A DNA stretch of 64,000 nt from Roseateles_B sp041906185. GTDB lineage: Bacteria; Pseudomonadota; Gammaproteobacteria; Burkholderiales; Burkholderiaceae_C. The notes beneath the pieces are model-generated. The model worked only from the letters and a program-made list of their open reading frames with translations, was not told where the DNA came from and did not search any database. Within the stretch, counting starts at the first letter, position 1, and each line of letters begins with the position of its first letter. The stretch spans positions 1 to 64,000 of the forward strand of contig JAYRJQ010000022.1 in the NCBI GenBank assembly GCA_041906185.1, written 5' to 3'. A program made the position numbers and the translations under genes. This document shows, in pieces, positions 25,384 through 34,486 of this stretch.

Positions 25384-25770
25384 TCAGTCCGCGCGCGGGG
25401 CCGGTCCGCCGGCCGGCGCGGGCGCATCGGCCAGAGCGCTGCTCAAGAGGACCATCGCGACGATGGAGACCCCGGGGACCAGCACCATGGCAACGACCCA
25501 GGGCCACACGGCACGGCCGGCCCGCTGCAGCGCCACGCCCACGTAGGCGATGTGCGCGATGGTGCCGACGCCCATGCCCAGGCCGCCGAAGGTGGCGCGC
25601 AGCACGCCGCCCGACTCCTCACCCGTCAGCACCAGCCACAGGCTGACCGCGACGACCAGCGCCGCCAGCAGGGCCGATTCAAGGGCATTCTTGATCTGGG
25701 CGTTCTGGGCGTTCGGCGTGTGCTGGGTGTCAGCGCTCGGGGTCGTGGCACTCGGGGGCGTGGCGTTCAT
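25384..25770 (-). CDS. Hypothetical membrane protein
   Basis: A 128-aa protein with a Thr/Pro/Ala-rich N-terminus and about three membrane helices (ALLAALVVAVSLWLVLTG, GMGVGTIAHIAYVGVALQ, WPWVVAMVLVPGVSIVAMVL). The layout is reminiscent of small proteins of unknown function near mutY. I use the ATG at 25770; longer starts extend through a low-complexity stretch. It is convergent with the DUF3147 gene and lies downstream of mutY. No function can be assigned. Confidence 0.65.
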   Translation of the reverse strand: MNATPPSATTPSADTQHTPNAQNAQIKNALESALLAALVVAVSLWLVLTGEESGGVLRATFGGLGMGVGTIAHIAYVGVALQRAGRAVWPWVVAMVLVPGVSIVAMVLLSSALADAPAPAGGPAPRAD

Positions 25771-25878
25771 GGCGGTGCTCGGGCGTTTGGAAGGGGCGAC
25801 GGGCGGGGCGCAAGCATACGCGCAATCCCCCGCCCTGGCCACGCGTTGGGCGTGCCTGGCGCCCCGGGAAACTCCCGA

Positions 25879-26979
25879 TCAGCCCAGCAGCTTCTTCAGC
25901 GGCGCGGGCAGCGCATAACGGGCCAGATCCTCCCGGGCCACCCAGGCCCCGGCGCCCGGCTCGGCACCGCGATCCAGCACCAGGCGGCGGGGGTGCAGCA
26001 CCCAGTCGAAATGCGTCAGCGCATGGTCGACGCGCGGCAGCGGCTCCGGAGCCACGGCCGACAGCGCCTGCGTCTGGGCGAGCAGCTGCGCCTCGTCGTC
26101 GAAGAGCGGCAGGCTCCACAGGCCGGCCCAGACGCCCGTCGCCGGGCGCTGCTCCAGCCAGATCCGCCCCTCGTGCTCCAGCCACAGCCACCACTGCTCG
26201 CGCCGGCTGCGCTTGAGCTTGCGCGTCTTGATGGGGAACTGCTCCGCGGCGCCGCGACGCTGCGCTTCGCACAGGCCCTGGACGGGACACAGCAGGCACT
26301 GCGGCGAACGCGTGGCGCACAGGCTGGCGCCAAGGTCCATCAGGCCCTGGGTGTACGAGGGCATGTCCGCGCCGGCCGCCGGCAGCAGCGTCTCGGCATG
26401 GCGCCACAGCCGCTTTTCCTGCGCACTGGAAGCGAGGTCCCCATCGAAGGCGAGGAGGCGGCCGAGCACGCGCTTCACATTGCCGTCGAGGATGGCCACG
26501 CGCTCGTCGAAACAGAAGGACGCGATGGCCGCGGCCGTCGAGCGCCCGATGCCCGACAGCTCGGCCAGCTGCGCCGCGCTGCGCGGGAATTCGCCGCCGT
26601 GCTGGTCCCGCACGGCCTGCGCGCAGCGGTGCAGATTGCGGGCGCGGCTGTAGTAGCCCAGGCCCTGCCACATCGCCAGGACCTCGTCGAGATGCGCGTC
26701 CGCGAGCGCCCGCACGGTGGGGAAGCGCTCCAGGAAGCGCTGGTAGTAGCCGAGCACCGTGGTGACCTGCGTCTGCTGCAGCATGATTTCCGAGAGCCAC
26801 ACGCGGTAGGGATCGCGGGTCTGCTGCCAGGGCAGCGCATGGCGGCCATGCTGGCGCTGCCAGGCCACCAGGCGCAGCGCGAAGTCCGGCGCCAGGGCGG
26901 CCACGGTGGCGTCGAGGGCATCAACGGAAGAGGTCACGATCGGCGCGGGACGGGTCGGCATCAAGGCAGCATCAGGCAT
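25879..26979 (-). CDS. mutY: Adenine DNA glycosylase MutY
   Basis: A 366-aa base-excision repair enzyme that removes adenine opposite 8-oxoguanine. It shows LPWQQTRDPYRVWLSEIMLQ, the helix-hairpin-helix ELSGIGRSTAAAIASF with the catalytic aspartate in ILDGNVKRVL, the [4Fe-4S] cysteines in CATRSPQCLLCPVQGLC and a C-terminal MutT-like domain that senses oxoG. Its ATG overlaps the mutM stop by one base; ATG 26961 is an alternative. Coupling to mutM makes an oxidised-guanine repair operon. Confidence 0.97.
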   Translation of the reverse strand: MPDAALMPTRPAPIVTSSVDALDATVAALAPDFALRLVAWQRQHGRHALPWQQTRDPYRVWLSEIMLQQTQVTTVLGYYQRFLERFPTVRALADAHLDEVLAMWQGLGYYSRARNLHRCAQAVRDQHGGEFPRSAAQLAELSGIGRSTAAAIASFCFDERVAILDGNVKRVLGRLLAFDGDLASSAQEKRLWRHAETLLPAAGADMPSYTQGLMDLGASLCATRSPQCLLCPVQGLCEAQRRGAAEQFPIKTRKLKRSRREQWWLWLEHEGRIWLEQRPATGVWAGLWSLPLFDDEAQLLAQTQALSAVAPEPLPRVDHALTHFDWVLHPRRLVLDRGAEPGAGAWVAREDLARYALPAPLKKLLG

Positions 26980-27797
26980 CAGGAGCGCGTCTGGCAGCGC
27001 GGGCAGAAGAAGGTCGAGCGCTGGCCCTGGACGATGCGCCGCACGGCCGTGCCGCAGCGCCGGCAGTCCTGCCCCTCGCGCCCGTAGACCTGGGCCTGCA
27101 TCTGGAAGCTCCCGGCCACGCCGTGGGCATCCTTGAAGTCGCGCAGCGTGGTGCCGCCGGCCTCCAGCGCCTGCGCCAGCACCTGGCGCACGCTCTGGGC
27201 CAGGCGCTCGGCGCGCGGCCGGCTGAGGCGCCCGGCGGGGCTCGCCGGATGGATGCCTGCCAGGAACAGCGCCTCGCAGGCGTAGATATTGCCCGCGCCG
27301 ACGACGATGTCGCCCGCCAGCAAGGCCTGCTTGATGGCGACGCGGCGGCCCTGCAGGCGCGCGTGCAGGTAGGCGCCGGTGAAGCGCTCGTCGAAGGGTT
27401 CGAGGCCCAGGCCCGCCAGCAGCTGGGACACGGGCGGCGCCGCGAGTCCGCTCGACCACACCACCGCGCCGAAGCGCCGCGGGTCGTGCAGGCGCAGCAG
27501 GCCGCGGTCCGTCTGCAGCTCGAAGTGGTCGTGCGGCCCGGCCGGCCCCAGGTCCGGCCCGAAGGCCAGCGAGCCGGACATGCCCAGGTGCAGCAGCAGC
27601 CCTTCCTCGCCGATGGGCAGCCAGAGGTACTTGCCCCGGCGCTGGGCCAGCCCGGCCCGCTGGCCGACCAGACGCTGCGGCTCGCAGCCCAGCGGCCAGC
27701 GCAGGGGCTTGCCCAGGCGCAGGGCCTGCACCGTCGCGCCGTGGATGGCATCGGCAAAGCTTCGGCGGGTGACTTCGACTTCGGGCAACTCGGGCAT
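26979..27797 (-). CDS. mutM: Formamidopyrimidine-DNA glycosylase MutM (Fpg)
   Basis: A 272-aa bifunctional glycosylase/AP lyase that excises 8-oxoguanine. The mature start PELPEVEVTRR with catalytic Pro2 and Glu3 fixes the ATG at 27797. HLGMSGSL and the C-terminal zinc finger (CRRCGTAVRRIVQ, FFCPRCQ) are present. It is coupled to mutY downstream. It diverges from the TPR-protein gene across a 154-bp promoter region. Confidence 0.97.
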   Translation of the reverse strand: MPELPEVEVTRRSFADAIHGATVQALRLGKPLRWPLGCEPQRLVGQRAGLAQRRGKYLWLPIGEEGLLLHLGMSGSLAFGPDLGPAGPHDHFELQTDRGLLRLHDPRRFGAVVWSSGLAAPPVSQLLAGLGLEPFDERFTGAYLHARLQGRRVAIKQALLAGDIVVGAGNIYACEALFLAGIHPASPAGRLSRPRAERLAQSVRQVLAQALEAGGTTLRDFKDAHGVAGSFQMQAQVYGREGQDCRRCGTAVRRIVQGQRSTFFCPRCQTRS

Positions 27798-27951
27798 GGG
27801 CGGCATGATACGCAGGCCGCTCCGCCCTGGCCGGCGGCCGGTCATCCTGCGTCACGCCCCGGTCTCAGGGTGCCCTAAGGGATGGGCGGCCGCGCGTGCC
27901 TAGAATGGTCCGGCAGCCACCCCGCGGTGGCTTGCGCCTTCTGGAGATTTC

Positions 27952-29766
27952 ATGCCTCGATCACTGTTCCCGCTGCTCCGCCCGACCCGCCTGGCTCTGG
28001 CCTGCGCGCTCGCGCTGGGCGCCCTCGCGCCGCTGGCCCGCGCAGATGAAGCCCCCGCGGCCACCACCGAGGCCGTGCAGGACAAGGCGACGGCGCCCGA
28101 CCCCGTCCGCAATTCCGGCATGGATGCGCCCATGTTCTATCAGCTGCTGGTCGGCGAGATGGAACTGCGCTCCGGCGAGCCCGGCGTGGCCTACCAGGTG
28201 CTGCTCGATGCCGCGCGGCGCACCCACGACGAGGCGCTCTACCGCCGCGTGGTGCAGATCGCGCTGCAGAACCGCGCGGGCGAGCAGGCCCTCATCGCCG
28301 CACGCGCCTGGCGCGACGGCCTGCCCGAGTCGCTCGAGGCGCACCAGACCGCGCTGCAACTGCTGGCCGTGCTGAACAAGCCGACCGAAACGGCCGCGCC
28401 CCTGCAGAGCCTGATCAAGCTCGGCACGCCGGATCAGTCCCGCGCGCTGCTGCGCTCGCTGCCCGGCCTCTTCGCCCGCTCGCCGGAACCGCAGCGCGTG
28501 CTGGACGCCCTCCTGCCCGTGCTGCAGACGACCGCCAGGCATCCCGCCCTCGCCGCCGCGGCCCGGCTGTGCGAGGCCCGCCTGCAGCTGGCCGCGGGCC
28601 ATGTGGCGCCGGCCTGGGCACAGGTCGAGCAGGTGATCGCGCAGCCGGACGATCAACCCACGACGCGCGACGAGGCCCTGGGGCTCGCGCTGGAGATGAT
28701 GGACCGCCAGCCGGCGGCCGAGGCGCCCGTCCTCGAGGGGCTGGCTGCGCAGCCTGACAACCACGGCCTGCGGCTCGCCTATGCGCGTGCGCTCGCCCGC
28801 TCGCAGCGCCTGGTCGAGGCGGCCGAGCAATTCCGCCGCCTGACCGTGGCACAGCCCGATCAGCCGACGTCCTGGTACGCCCTGGGCTCGCTCGAGCTCG
28901 AACTGCGGCACGCCGATCGCGCCGAGGCCGCGCTGCAGACCTTCCTGCAGCGTCTGGAGGACAGCGCCGGCCGAGGCGAGCTCACCGAAGCCGGGCGCGA
29001 GGCCCGTCAGCAGGCCTGGCTGCTGCTGGCCCGCGTGGCTGAGCAGCGCAAGGACTGGAAGACGGCCCAGGCCTGGCTCGACAAGATCGACGACACCACC
29101 CCGCGCACCGACCTCAGCTACCGCAAGGCCCTGCTGCTCGCTCGCCAGGGCCACCTGGACCAGGCGCGACAGTTGCTCCAGGCGCTGCCCGGTGACACCG
29201 ACGAGGAGGTCCGCGTGCGCTTCATGGCGGAGTCCCAGCTGCTGCGCGATCTGCAGCAGTGGGCGGCCGCCTACGAGCTGCTCGGCCGCGCCACCGCACG
29301 CCTGCCCGCCGATGCCGACCTGCAGTACGAGCAGGCCATGATGGCGGAGAAGCTGGACCTGCTCGACGCCATGGAGCAGCAGCTGCGCCGCACCATCGAG
29401 CTGAGCCCGCGTCACTACCATGCCTACAACGCGCTGGGCTACTCGCTGGCCGATCGCAAGCTGCGCCTCGAGGAGGCTCGCGAACTGATCGTCAAGGCGC
29501 TCAGCCTCGCGCCGAAGGAACCGGCCATCGTCGACAGCATGGGCTGGGTGGAGTACCGCCTCGGCCGCCTGGACGAAGCCGAGCGCTGGCTGGCGCAGGC
29601 CTATGCAGCACGGCCCGATGCCGACGTCGCTGCCCACCTGGGCGAGGTGCTGTGGCAGCGTGGCCAGCAGGACCGGGCGCGGGCCGTCTGGGCCGAGGGC
29701 CTGAAGCGCGAACCCGGCAACGAGGCCATCGAAGAGGCCCGCCAGCGCCTGAAGGCGGCGCCTTGA
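27952..29766 (+). CDS. Secreted tetratricopeptide repeat protein
   Basis: A 604-aa protein with a signal peptide (LALACALALGALAPLARA, cleavage around residue 32) and many TPR units through the rest, clearest near the C-terminus (AYNALGYSLADRKLRLEEAREL, then VDSMGWVEYRLGRLDEAERWL). TPR arrays scaffold protein complexes; here probably in the periplasm. Its stop overlaps the lolB TTG start, an arrangement found in other Burkholderiales, which suggests an outer-membrane assembly role. No enzymatic motif is visible. Confidence 0.88.
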   Translation: MPRSLFPLLRPTRLALACALALGALAPLARADEAPAATTEAVQDKATAPDPVRNSGMDAPMFYQLLVGEMELRSGEPGVAYQVLLDAARRTHDEALYRRVVQIALQNRAGEQALIAARAWRDGLPESLEAHQTALQLLAVLNKPTETAAPLQSLIKLGTPDQSRALLRSLPGLFARSPEPQRVLDALLPVLQTTARHPALAAAARLCEARLQLAAGHVAPAWAQVEQVIAQPDDQPTTRDEALGLALEMMDRQPAAEAPVLEGLAAQPDNHGLRLAYARALARSQRLVEAAEQFRRLTVAQPDQPTSWYALGSLELELRHADRAEAALQTFLQRLEDSAGRGELTEAGREARQQAWLLLARVAEQRKDWKTAQAWLDKIDDTTPRTDLSYRKALLLARQGHLDQARQLLQALPGDTDEEVRVRFMAESQLLRDLQQWAAAYELLGRATARLPADADLQYEQAMMAEKLDLLDAMEQQLRRTIELSPRHYHAYNALGYSLADRKLRLEEARELIVKALSLAPKEPAIVDSMGWVEYRLGRLDEAERWLAQAYAARPDADVAAHLGEVLWQRGQQDRARAVWAEGLKREPGNEAIEEARQRLKAAP

Positions 29767-30356
29767 CGCCCGCCCTGGAGCGGCGCGCGCAGCGGCTGGG
29801 TGCCGTCCTGGCCCTGGCCTTGCTGGCCGCCTGCGCACAGATTCCACGGCGATCCGCCGAGGGCCTGCCAGCGGCGGCGATGCCGAGCCCGCCGGCCGCC
29901 GCCGCGAGCTTCAGCGGCAAGCTCAGCGTGCAGGTCCCGCCGCAGCCCGGCCAGCGCGTGGCGCAGGGCGGCAGCGGCAGCTTCGAGCTGACGGGCGATG
30001 CCGGCGAGGGTCAGCTGATGCTGTCGACCCCGACGGGCTCGCTGCTCGCACGCGTCGTCTGGACGCCCACCAGCGTCAGCCTCGAGCAGCCGCGCGAGCA
30101 GCGCAGCTTCGACAGCCTCGACGCGCTCACGCTGGACCTGCTGGGGGAGTCGGTGCCCGTCGCGGCGCTGTTCGACTGGCTCGCCGGCCGCCCCTGGCGC
30201 GGTGCCGGCGCGACGACCCTGCCCGCACCCGGCGCCGGCTTCGAGCAGCTGGGATGGCGCGTCGAGACCGACCGCCTCACCGAGGGCGTGCTCGTCGCCA
30301 GCCAGCTGGGCGGTCGCCACGCCACGCTGCGCGTGCGCCTGGTGCGCGAGGACTGA
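29763..30356 (+). CDS. lolB: Outer-membrane lipoprotein insertion factor LolB
   Basis: A 197-aa lipoprotein that receives lipoproteins from LolA and inserts them in the outer membrane. The N-terminal LGAVLALALLAAC lipobox and the body SFSGKLSVQVP, GSFELTG, LMLSTPTGSLLARV and ALFDWLAGRPW match LolB. It begins with TTG at 29763, overlapping the preceding stop; no in-frame ATG precedes the lipobox. The position before ispE agrees with the usual lolB-ispE order. Confidence 0.92.
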   Translation: MTPALERRAQRLGAVLALALLAACAQIPRRSAEGLPAAAMPSPPAAAASFSGKLSVQVPPQPGQRVAQGGSGSFELTGDAGEGQLMLSTPTGSLLARVVWTPTSVSLEQPREQRSFDSLDALTLDLLGESVPVAALFDWLAGRPWRGAGATTLPAPGAGFEQLGWRVETDRLTEGVLVASQLGGRHATLRVRLVRED

Positions 30357-30416
30357 CCTTCTGCCGTCCTGCCGGCATACTGCGGCGCCTGCGCCCCTTT
30401 CTCCCGCCCTTCGACC

Positions 30417-31418
30417 ATGCACGCGCTCTACGACGTCCCTGCTCCCGCCAAGCTGAACCTCTTCCTCCATGTGGTCGGCAAGCGGCCGGACGGCTATCAC
30501 CTGCTCGAGTCCGTCTTCGTGCTCGTGGACTGGGCGGACACCCTGCATTTCGAGCGCCGCGCCGACGGCCTGCTGCAGCGGCATGACCGCGGCGATGCCC
30601 TCCCCCCGGACGACCTCTGCCTGCGCGCGGCGCGCCTGCTGCAGCGCGAGAGCGGCTGCGGCCTGGGCGTGGACCTCCACATCGAGAAGCGGCTCCCCAG
30701 CGGGGCCGGCATGGGGGGCGGCTCCTCGGATGCGGCGTCGACGCTGCTGGCGCTGAACCGGCTGTGGGGCCTCCACTGGCCGCTGTCCCGCCTGCTCCCG
30801 CTCGGGCTGCAGCTCGGCGCGGACGTGCCCTTCTTCCTCGGCGGCCGCAACGCCTTCGTGCAAGGCATCGGTGAAGACCTGACCCCCATCGAGATGCCCG
30901 AGCGCACCTTTGCCATCGTCAAGCCCGACGCCAGCATTCCGACGAAGGAAATTTTTTCGAGCCCCCTCTTGCAGCGCTCAGAATCTCTGGCTATAGTTGC
31001 GGTCTTTCCTGAGCACGGCAGCAAAAAAGGCACCGAGCTGAGCCCAGGCAACAGCAAGAATGTTGCCGACGCTTCGCAAGATGCAAAAAAATCTGCCCCG
31101 CGAGTGGAACTGAACGCTGAAAGTTGTGCTAGAATCGCAGGCTTTCTGGAAATCGAAAAAAATTCCTTGCGGAATGATTTGCAGAAACCCGCTGAGCAGT
31201 ACAGCAGTCAAGTGACGCAGGCCCTCGCCCTGCTCGAATCGAGATTCGGCAACAGCCGGATGACCGGTTCAGGCAGCGCGGTGTTCGCAACTGTTCAAGG
31301 GAAAGATGGCATGTCGAACCAGCCCATGGCGACATTACCGGAGCTGCCTCCGGGATGGGTTGGCAAGGTGTGCCGCAGTCTGGTCCAGCACCCGCTTCGC
31401 GGATGGGCTGAAGACTGA
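30417..31418 (+). CDS. ispE: 4-diphosphocytidyl-2-C-methyl-D-erythritol kinase, with insert
   Basis: A 333-aa GHMP kinase of the non-mevalonate isoprenoid pathway. Motifs are PAKLNLFLHVVGKRPDGYH at the start, the ATP loop LPSGAGMGGGSSDAAS near residue 95 and RMTGSGSAVFA near 280. Most of the enzyme is GC-rich, but bases about 30950-31200 drop sharply in GC and encode roughly 50 extra residues (GSKKGTELSPGNSKNVADAS onward) between IFSSPLLQR and the conserved RNDLQ. The insert stays in frame and the downstream motifs are intact, so the enzyme is probably active. tRNA-Gln lies 38 bp after the stop. Confidence 0.93.
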   Translation: MHALYDVPAPAKLNLFLHVVGKRPDGYHLLESVFVLVDWADTLHFERRADGLLQRHDRGDALPPDDLCLRAARLLQRESGCGLGVDLHIEKRLPSGAGMGGGSSDAASTLLALNRLWGLHWPLSRLLPLGLQLGADVPFFLGGRNAFVQGIGEDLTPIEMPERTFAIVKPDASIPTKEIFSSPLLQRSESLAIVAVFPEHGSKKGTELSPGNSKNVADASQDAKKSAPRVELNAESCARIAGFLEIEKNSLRNDLQKPAEQYSSQVTQALALLESRFGNSRMTGSGSAVFATVQGKDGMSNQPMATLPELPPGWVGKVCRSLVQHPLRGWAED

Positions 31419-31456
31419 AGGTTACAAGGGTGCTGCAGCTCTGCAGTGTCCTGTGT

Positions 31457-31533
31457 AGGGGAGTCGCCAAGTTGGTTAAGGCATCGGATTTTGATTCCGA
31501 CATGCGAGGGTTCGAGTCCTTCCTCCCCTGCCA
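31457..31533 (+). tRNA. tRNA-Gln (anticodon TTG)
   Basis: A 77-nt cloverleaf with encoded CCA. Acceptor AGGGGAG pairs with CTCCCCT, the anticodon arm is TCGGA-TTTTGAT-TCCGA giving TTG, and the T arm is GAGGG-TTCGAGT-CCTTC. Position between ispE and prs is conserved in Burkholderiales. Confidence 0.97.
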
Positions 31534-31600
31534 AAATTTCATTGCTTACCTCCCGGACCCGCTGGGTAGGCCACGGGGCCACTGACTCAAAGGATGGCCT

Positions 31601-32563
31601 GTGCTGCTCAATACCGTCCTCTTCACCGGCAACGCAAACCCGGTGCTCTCCCAAGAAATCGCCACCCATCTGGGGCTGGAACTCGGCAAGGCTTCGGTCG
31701 GCCGGTTCTCTGATGGCGAAGTCGCGGTCGAGATTCAGCAAAACGTCCGCGCCCGCGACGTCTTTGTGGTCCAGCCCACCTGCGCCCCCACGAACGACAA
31801 CCTGATGGAACTGCTGGTGATGGTCGACGCGCTCAAGCGCGCCAGCGCCCGCCGCATCACGGCCGTCATCCCCTACTTCGGCTATGCCCGCCAGGACCGC
31901 CGTCCGCGTTCCACCCGCGTGCCGATCTCGGCCAAGGTCGTGGCCAATCTGCTGGAGACCGTGGGCGTCGAGCGCGTGCTGACGATGGACCTGCACGCCG
32001 ACCAGATCCAGGGCTTCTTCGACATCCCCGTCGACAACATCTACGCCAGCCCGGTGCTGCTGTCGGACCTCAAGGCCCGCAACTACAGCAACCTCGTGGT
32101 GGTGAGCCCCGACGTCGGCGGCGTGGTCCGCGCCCGCGCCCTGGCCAAGCAGCTCGGCTGCGACCTGGCCATCATCGACAAGCGCCGCCCCGCCGCCAAC
32201 GTCTCCGAAGTGATGCACGTCATCGGTGACATCGACGGCCGCAACTGCGTGATCATGGACGACATGATCGACACCGCCGGCACCCTGGTGAAGGCCGCCG
32301 AGGTGCTGAAGGACCGCGGCGCCAAGCGCGTGTTTGCCTACTGCACCCACCCGATCCTGTCGGGCCCGGCCATCGACCGCATCACGACCTCGGCCCTGGA
32401 TGAGGTGATCATCACCAACACGATCCCGCTGTCGGAAGCCGCCAAGGCCTGCGGCAAGATCCGCCAGCTGTCGGTCGCCTTCCTGTTCGCCGAGACCATC
32501 CGCCGCATCTCCGACGGCGAGTCGGTGACCTCGCTGTTCTCCGAGCAGAACAACAATTTCTGA
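31601..32563 (+). CDS. prs: Ribose-phosphate pyrophosphokinase (PRPP synthase)
   Basis: A 320-aa enzyme making PRPP from ribose 5-phosphate and ATP for nucleotide, His and Trp synthesis. It shows the FTGNANPVLSQEIA N-terminus, GRFSDGEVAVEI, the flexible loop YARQDRRPRSTRVPISAK and the PRPP motif VIMDDMIDTAGTL. It starts with GTG at 31601; an ATG seven bases upstream is out of frame. A terminator hairpin follows. Confidence 0.97.
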   Translation: MLLNTVLFTGNANPVLSQEIATHLGLELGKASVGRFSDGEVAVEIQQNVRARDVFVVQPTCAPTNDNLMELLVMVDALKRASARRITAVIPYFGYARQDRRPRSTRVPISAKVVANLLETVGVERVLTMDLHADQIQGFFDIPVDNIYASPVLLSDLKARNYSNLVVVSPDVGGVVRARALAKQLGCDLAIIDKRRPAANVSEVMHVIGDIDGRNCVIMDDMIDTAGTLVKAAEVLKDRGAKRVFAYCTHPILSGPAIDRITTSALDEVIITNTIPLSEAAKACGKIRQLSVAFLFAETIRRISDGESVTSLFSEQNNNF

Positions 32564-32608
32564 GTCTGAGCCGGGCGCTCCTCGCAAGGGAGCGCCCGCT
32601 TGTTTGTG

Positions 32609-32632
32609 ACCGGCCCGTCGGGCCGGTTTTTG
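32609..32632 (+). terminator. Rho-independent terminator after prs
   Basis: ACCGGCCC and GGGCCGGT (32609-32616, 32620-32627) form an 8-bp stem with a short GTC loop, followed by a run of T to 32631. It lies 46 bp after the prs stop. Confidence 0.85.
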
Positions 32633-32699
32633 TCAGCGGCCTTCGGGTCGCATCCTGGGGTGCCTGGTCGCGGGCATCCATCCATTTCTGGAGAAACCT

Positions 32700-33323
32700 A
32701 TGAAATTCGTCGCTTTTGAGCGCAAGCTGCAGGGGACCGGAGCGAGCCGCCGCCTGCGTATCGCTGGCAAGGTGCCTGGCATCGTCTACGGCGCTGGCGA
32801 ACCCGCCACCATCGAAGTCGATCACAACGCCCTGTATCACGCCCTGAAGAAGGAAGCGTTCCACAGCTCCATCCTCGAGATGGAACTGAACGGCACCGTG
32901 ACCAAGGTCCTGCTGCGTGACTTCCAGATGCACCCCTACAAGCCGCAAGTCCAGCACATCGACTTCCAGCGCGTGGATGCCACCACCAAGATCTCCAAGA
33001 AGGTGCCCCTGCACTTCGTGGGCGAAGCCGAGTCCCCGGCCGTCAAGACCGACAAGTGCACGGTCAACCACGTGATGACCCAGCTGGAAATCAACTGCCT
33101 GGCCGAGCAGCTGCCCGAGTTCATCGAAGTGGACCTGAGCAAGCTGACGATGGGCCACTCGGTGCACGTGAACGACCTGGTCGTGGCTTCCCACGTCAAG
33201 ATCGTGACCCACGGCAAGCCGAACCCCGTGGTTGCCACCGCCGTGCCCCCGGTCGTGGAAGAGATCGTCGTGGCTGCCGCTCCGGCCGCCGACGACAAGA
33301 AGGGCAAGAAGGGCAAGAAGTAA
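32700..33323 (+). CDS. rplY: 50S ribosomal protein L25/general stress protein Ctc
   Basis: A 207-aa two-domain L25 of the TL5/CTC family that binds 5S rRNA. It begins MKFVAFERKLQGTGASRRLR and has KVPGIVYGAGEP, VLLRDFQMHPYKPQVQHIDF and a C-terminal lysine/glycine-rich tail (KKGKKGKK). The RBS TGGAGAA precedes the ATG. It sits between prs and pth, each flanked by terminators. Confidence 0.97.
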   Translation: MKFVAFERKLQGTGASRRLRIAGKVPGIVYGAGEPATIEVDHNALYHALKKEAFHSSILEMELNGTVTKVLLRDFQMHPYKPQVQHIDFQRVDATTKISKKVPLHFVGEAESPAVKTDKCTVNHVMTQLEINCLAEQLPEFIEVDLSKLTMGHSVHVNDLVVASHVKIVTHGKPNPVVATAVPPVVEEIVVAAAPAADDKKGKKGKK

Positions 33324-33345
33324 TTCTTCGCCGCCTTGCGCAAGA

Positions 33346-33371
33346 AGCCCCGCCCCGGCGGGGCTTTTTTT
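33346..33371 (+). terminator. Rho-independent terminator after rplY
   Basis: AGCCCCGCC and GGCGGGGCT pair as a 9-bp stem and are followed by a run of seven T. It is 23 bp after the rplY stop. Confidence 0.93.
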
Positions 33372-33471
33372 CGTCCGCTGAACACTCATCCGCAGACCTC
33401 GGGAAGTCAGCCGCCCCGCACCCATCCGTCTGCGGATGGCGGGCCCGCGGCCTCCCCGGATAATGCACGCC

Positions 33472-34311
33472 ATGATTCGACTCTTTGTTGGCCTGGGCAA
33501 CCCCGGCCCTGAATACGAGGACACCCGCCACAACGCCGGCTTCTGGTGGATCGACCAGCTCGCGCGGCGCCTCGGCGGCAACCTGCAGCTCGACAAGAGC
33601 TACTACGGCATGGTGGCCCGCATCAACAACGCCCCGGGCACCGACGGCCCGATCTGGCTGCTGCAGCCGCTCACCTTCATGAACCTCTCGGGCAAGTCGG
33701 TGGCGGCACTGGCGCGCTTCTTCAAGATCGCGCCCGAAGAGATCCTCGCCATCCACGACGAGCTGGACCTCCCGCCCGGCGAGATGAAGATCAAGCAGGG
33801 CGGCGGCACTGGCGGCCACAACGGCCTCAAGGACATGCAGGCCCAGCTGGGCTCCGGCAACTTCTGGCGCCTGCGCCTGGGCATCGGCCACCCTGGCCAC
33901 AAGGGCGAGGTGGCGGCCTATGTGCTGCGCAAGCCGCCCCTCGACGAGCGCATCGCCGTCGAGCAGAGCATCAGCAAGAGCCTCGATGCCGTCGAGCTGA
34001 TGCTCAAGGGCGACATGAGCAAGGCCGTGACCCAGATCCACGCCAAGCCGCAGCGGCCGAAGCCGCCGAAGCCGGCGCCGTCCGGGCCCGGCGAGGCCGC
34101 CGCGTCGTCCGGGCCTGCGCCTGCGCCTGCGACTGCGACTGCGCCTGCGCCTGCGCCAGTGCCTGGGCCGGCCGCTGACGCCAAAGTAGCGGCATCGGCA
34201 TCGGCATTGCCCCAGACCGCGCCCCCCAGGCCCGCCCCTGCCCCGGCCAAGCCTCCCGCCTCCGCACTGGCCGCCGCACTGGCGTCGGTGCTCGGCAAGG
34301 GCAAGACCTGA
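33472..34311 (+). CDS. pth: Peptidyl-tRNA hydrolase with long Ala/Pro tail
   Basis: A 279-aa Pth that recycles peptidyl-tRNAs. The catalytic domain is complete in the first ~190 residues: RLFVGLGNPGPEYEDTRHNAG with the catalytic histidine, QPLTFMNLSGKSV, HDELDLPPGEMKIKQGGGTGGHNGL. The usual length is about 190-200 aa; here an extra ~80 residues rich in Ala, Pro and Lys follow, encoded by GC-rich repeats around 34110-34160 (GCGCCT/GCGACT units). I chose ATG 33472; ATG 33463 is three codons upstream. The tail is probably disordered. Confidence 0.95.
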   Translation: MIRLFVGLGNPGPEYEDTRHNAGFWWIDQLARRLGGNLQLDKSYYGMVARINNAPGTDGPIWLLQPLTFMNLSGKSVAALARFFKIAPEEILAIHDELDLPPGEMKIKQGGGTGGHNGLKDMQAQLGSGNFWRLRLGIGHPGHKGEVAAYVLRKPPLDERIAVEQSISKSLDAVELMLKGDMSKAVTQIHAKPQRPKPPKPAPSGPGEAAASSGPAPAPATATAPAPAPVPGPAADAKVAASASALPQTAPPRPAPAPAKPPASALAAALASVLGKGKT

Positions 34312-34486
34312 CCCCGCACCCCCGCCCGTCGACGCCATGAAGCGGCTCCCCCGGACAGCCCCGTGCCCGCCATGCGCTCCATCGGGATGCTCAGGGGATG
34401 CCTCTGCGGGTCACTCCTGCGGCCGTTCAGGCGCCCGCGAAGGGCGCTCTGCCGGGTCCGGTCTGGCCGAGTCACTCGCCGGCCTG

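Noticed and set aside
30940..31200. Frameshift or pseudogene status for ispE
   Set aside because: The low-GC segment stays in frame and the downstream RNDLQ and GSGSAVFA motifs are intact.
31594..31600. ATG at 31594 as the prs start
   Set aside because: It is out of frame with the PRPP synthase reading frame; the in-frame start is GTG at 31601.
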